From positions 1 to 24,578 of the forward strand of contig CAXUFG010000057.1 of the NCBI GenBank assembly GCA_964250265.1: a stretch of 24,578 bases of DNA, written 5' to 3'. Each line of letters begins with the position of its first letter. The stretch's first letter is position 1. The position numbers and the translations under genes are program-made. The notes under the pieces are model-generated. The model was given only the letters and a program-made list of their open reading frames with translations. It did no database searches and was not told where the DNA came from. This stretch comes from GCA-003244245 sp964250265 (GTDB taxonomy: Bacteria > Actinomycetota > Actinomycetes > Mycobacteriales > Pseudonocardiaceae). This document shows, in pieces, positions 23,233-24,578 of this stretch.

Positions 23233-23305
23233 ATGAGATACGCCCAGTGCATGCGCGACAACGGCGTTGCCGAGTTCCCCGACCCGGTCGATGGTCGTGA
23301 CAGCG
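23233..23305 (+). pseudogene. Small lipoprotein-type fragment
   Basis: From ATG 23233: RYAQCMRDNGVAEFPDPVDG. The YAQCMRxNGVxxFPDP motif is a recurrent block of actinobacterial secreted or lipoprotein-type hypothetical proteins. Neither the signal peptide nor the remainder is present. The frame runs into the serine hydrolase scar. Confidence 0.55.
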
Positions 23306-23713
23306 GCCTACGGATTCGCCAAAACGAGCCCGGCACACCCCACGACACCTACCCCACCGGGCCACCCGGCAACCCCTCCGGCAGTGCCTACCCGACCGTC
23401 GGCGACCTCACCCGGTTCGTCCAGGTGCTGCTGGGGCACCAGCCACTCAGCCCGGCGATGACCGACACGGTACTCACCGGCAAGGTCGACACCGGCCGGC
23501 CCGGCCCGGCCTTCTCAAGTATGGCTATGGCTTCGAGGACGAGGCGCGGGACAAAGTGCGCATCGTCGGCCACGGCGGGGTGCTCCCGGTATCGAAGCGC
23601 AACTGCGGATGTACCCCGACCTCGGCTAAATCGTCGTCATGCTGGCCAACCTGGACCATGCCGCCAGACCCGTCTACGACCGGATCAACTCGATCCTGAC
23701 CTCGGGCAGCTAG
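23306..23713 (+). pseudogene. Serine hydrolase (beta-lactamase/DD-peptidase class C), C-terminal scar
   Basis: Frame pieces: NPSGSAYPTVGDLTRFVQVL, LGHQPLSPAMTDTVLTGKVD, then in another frame KYGYGFEDEARDKVRIVGHG GVLPVS in adjoining blocks, where HGG is the KTG-equivalent box of class C enzymes, then GIEAQLRMYPDLG, a stop (TAA 23627-23629), and IVVMLANLDHAARPVYDRI to the final TAG. Two frameshifts plus a nonsense codon. The SxxK and YxN boxes are absent. Non-functional. Confidence 0.78.
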
Positions 23714-23845
23714 TGCGCTGCCCGTGCCGCCGCGAACTGCAGCGCCGGTTAGTGGCACCGAGCCGGACCTCGTGCCTCGACTGCCACCGCCTGATCGGGT
23801 GAATCCGGGGGCGGTGACAGGGCTTGAAGCCCGGTGTGTCAGGGG

Positions 23846-23861
23846 TCGAACATATGGTCGA
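23846..23861. promoter_or_regulatory. LexA (SOS) box
   Basis: TCGAACATATGGTCGA is one base from the perfect palindrome TCGAAC-ATAT-GTTCGA, the actinobacterial LexA site. It ends 3 bp before ATG 23865, so LexA would block transcription of the DUF222 gene, releasing it on DNA damage. Confidence 0.7.
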
Positions 23862-23864
23862 TTC

Positions 23865-24578
23865 ATGGCGGCGGCGGCGGTGGGCTCGGTGGTCTCCGAT
23901 GAGGAGATCATCAGTGAGTTGCGCGCCGCGTGGGCCGAGGTGTCCCAGGGCTATGCGCGGTGTTGGGCGGCGATGGCCGAGGTGGCCCGGCGCACCACCA
24001 CCGGGTGGGAGACCGCCGAGATCGCTGCGGCGTTGACCTTCACCGTCCGCCGGGCGGACTACGAACTGGGCTGCGCCCAGACACTGGTCGAGCACCTGCC
24101 CCGGGTGCACGCCGCGCTGGCCACCGGCGAGCTGGACCATCACAAGACCCGGGTGTTCACCGACTACCTGGCCGGCCTCACCTCTGCCCAGGCAGACCGG
24201 ATCTGCGCCCGCCTGGTCCCCCTGGCACCAGGGTGGACCACCGGACAGCTGGCCGCGCGGCTGCTCCGCGAGGTGGCGGCGATTGATCCCGGCTACACTC
24301 GCCGCGCCTACCAGCAGGCGGTGCGTGAGCGCGGGGTGCATGGCTACCTGGACCACACCGGCACCGCCGTGCTGTCGGGATCCGGATTGCCCGCCGCTGA
24401 GGCCGCGGCCGCCGCGGCCCGGCTGGAGGCGCTGGCCGACGATCTCCGCGCGGCCGGCTACCCGGCCACGGTCAACCAGACCCGCGCGGATGTGTTCCTG
24501 CGGCTACTCGATGGCACCCTTGATGGGCTGTCCAGCCCGCAGATCAAGGCCACCATGCTGGGCCTAGGTCCCCTGGCC
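23865..24578 (+). CDS. DUF222 (13E12-repeat family) protein, cut by window end
   Basis: 238 codons remain open to the last base. It has the DUF222 pattern: TTGWETAEIAAALTFTVRRA, LPRVHAALATGELDHHKTRV, FTDYLAGLTSAQADRICARL, RRAYQQAVRERGVHGYLDHT, GLPAAEAAAAAARLEALADD, NQTRADVFLRLLDGTLDG. In the family a C-terminal HNH nuclease domain usually follows, beyond this window. The proteins occur in many copies in actinobacterial genomes and are thought to be mobile or self-propagating. ATG 23865 gives the expected N-terminus; ATG 23854 is out of frame. A LexA-type box overlaps the promoter. Confidence 0.92.
   Translation, partial: MAAAAVGSVVSDEEIISELRAAWAEVSQGYARCWAAMAEVARRTTTGWETAEIAAALTFTVRRADYELGCAQTLVEHLPRVHAALATGELDHHKTRVFTDYLAGLTSAQADRICARLVPLAPGWTTGQLAARLLREVAAIDPGYTRRAYQQAVRERGVHGYLDHTGTAVLSGSGLPAAEAAAAAARLEALADDLRAAGYPATVNQTRADVFLRLLDGTLDGLSSPQIKATMLGLGPLA

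Noticed and set aside
1..24578. CRISPR array, rRNA or riboswitch in the window
   Set aside because: No regularly spaced repeats, rRNA motifs or recognisable riboswitch cores were seen on either strand.

Overview
High-GC actinobacterial DNA, most likely a Pseudonocardiaceae-type organism. This is inferred from GC content, the malic enzyme/fumarase style, the leaderless toxin-antitoxin promoter, a DUF222 (13E12-type) gene behind an SOS-like box, and small actinobacterial families (DUF6247, DUF6962, DUF433). The window opens inside tRNA-Phe(GAA). The last 43 bp of that tRNA recur perfectly at 15235-15277 and imperfectly at 18220-18261, so the DNA from base 1 to about 18.26 kb reads as a tandem tRNA-Phe integration array, now heavily decayed.

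Layout. Segment 1 (56-15234) holds: an MFS-transporter scar; an IS6-family element with a frameshifted transposase beside a second IS6 tail; a broken possible abortive-infection-like gene; a truncated NUDIX gene; an unusual module (XRE regulator, unknown 192-aa protein, TGT-like 348-aa protein); twin hairpins; a twice-frameshifted HNH gene; a lower-GC operon of a 294-aa unknown protein plus a PIN-domain protein; an intact relBE pair with a leaderless-type promoter; a YVTN-repeat scar; a second IS6 scar; higA with only the tail of higB; a tyrosine-integrase scar with an amber codon at the catalytic Tyr; an intact malic enzyme-fumarase operon bracketed by a 61-bp direct repeat (60/61 identical); and hicAB. 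Segment 2 (15278-18219) holds an integrase with internal deletion, a WD40 scar, a DUF433 antitoxin-like N-terminus abutting a LysR effector domain without its HTH, an alpha/beta hydrolase with a Cys nucleophile, and a short antitoxin-like tail just before the third att copy.

From 18262 to the end lie a DUF6962-like membrane protein, a GNAT acetyltransferase, a frameshifted PIN-like gene, a cluster of DnaA-box-like 9-mers upstream of a repeat-containing hypothetical protein, a second GNAT, scars of an SDR, an isoaspartate-methyltransferase-like gene, a small lipoprotein-type gene and a serine hydrolase, and finally a DUF222 gene (cut by the window end) with a LexA-type palindrome three bases before its ATG.

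Genes that look functional are the malic enzyme/fumarase pair (fumarate to malate to pyruvate), relBE, hicAB, the PIN operon, the TGT-like module, the alpha/beta hydrolase, DUF6962, the GNATs and the DUF222 gene. Almost everything else is fragments or carries +/-1 frameshifts. The best candidates for an undescribed system are the TGT-like module (2866-4949) and the PIN plus 294-aa operon (6480-7791). All family assignments come from reading motifs by eye; no database search was run.
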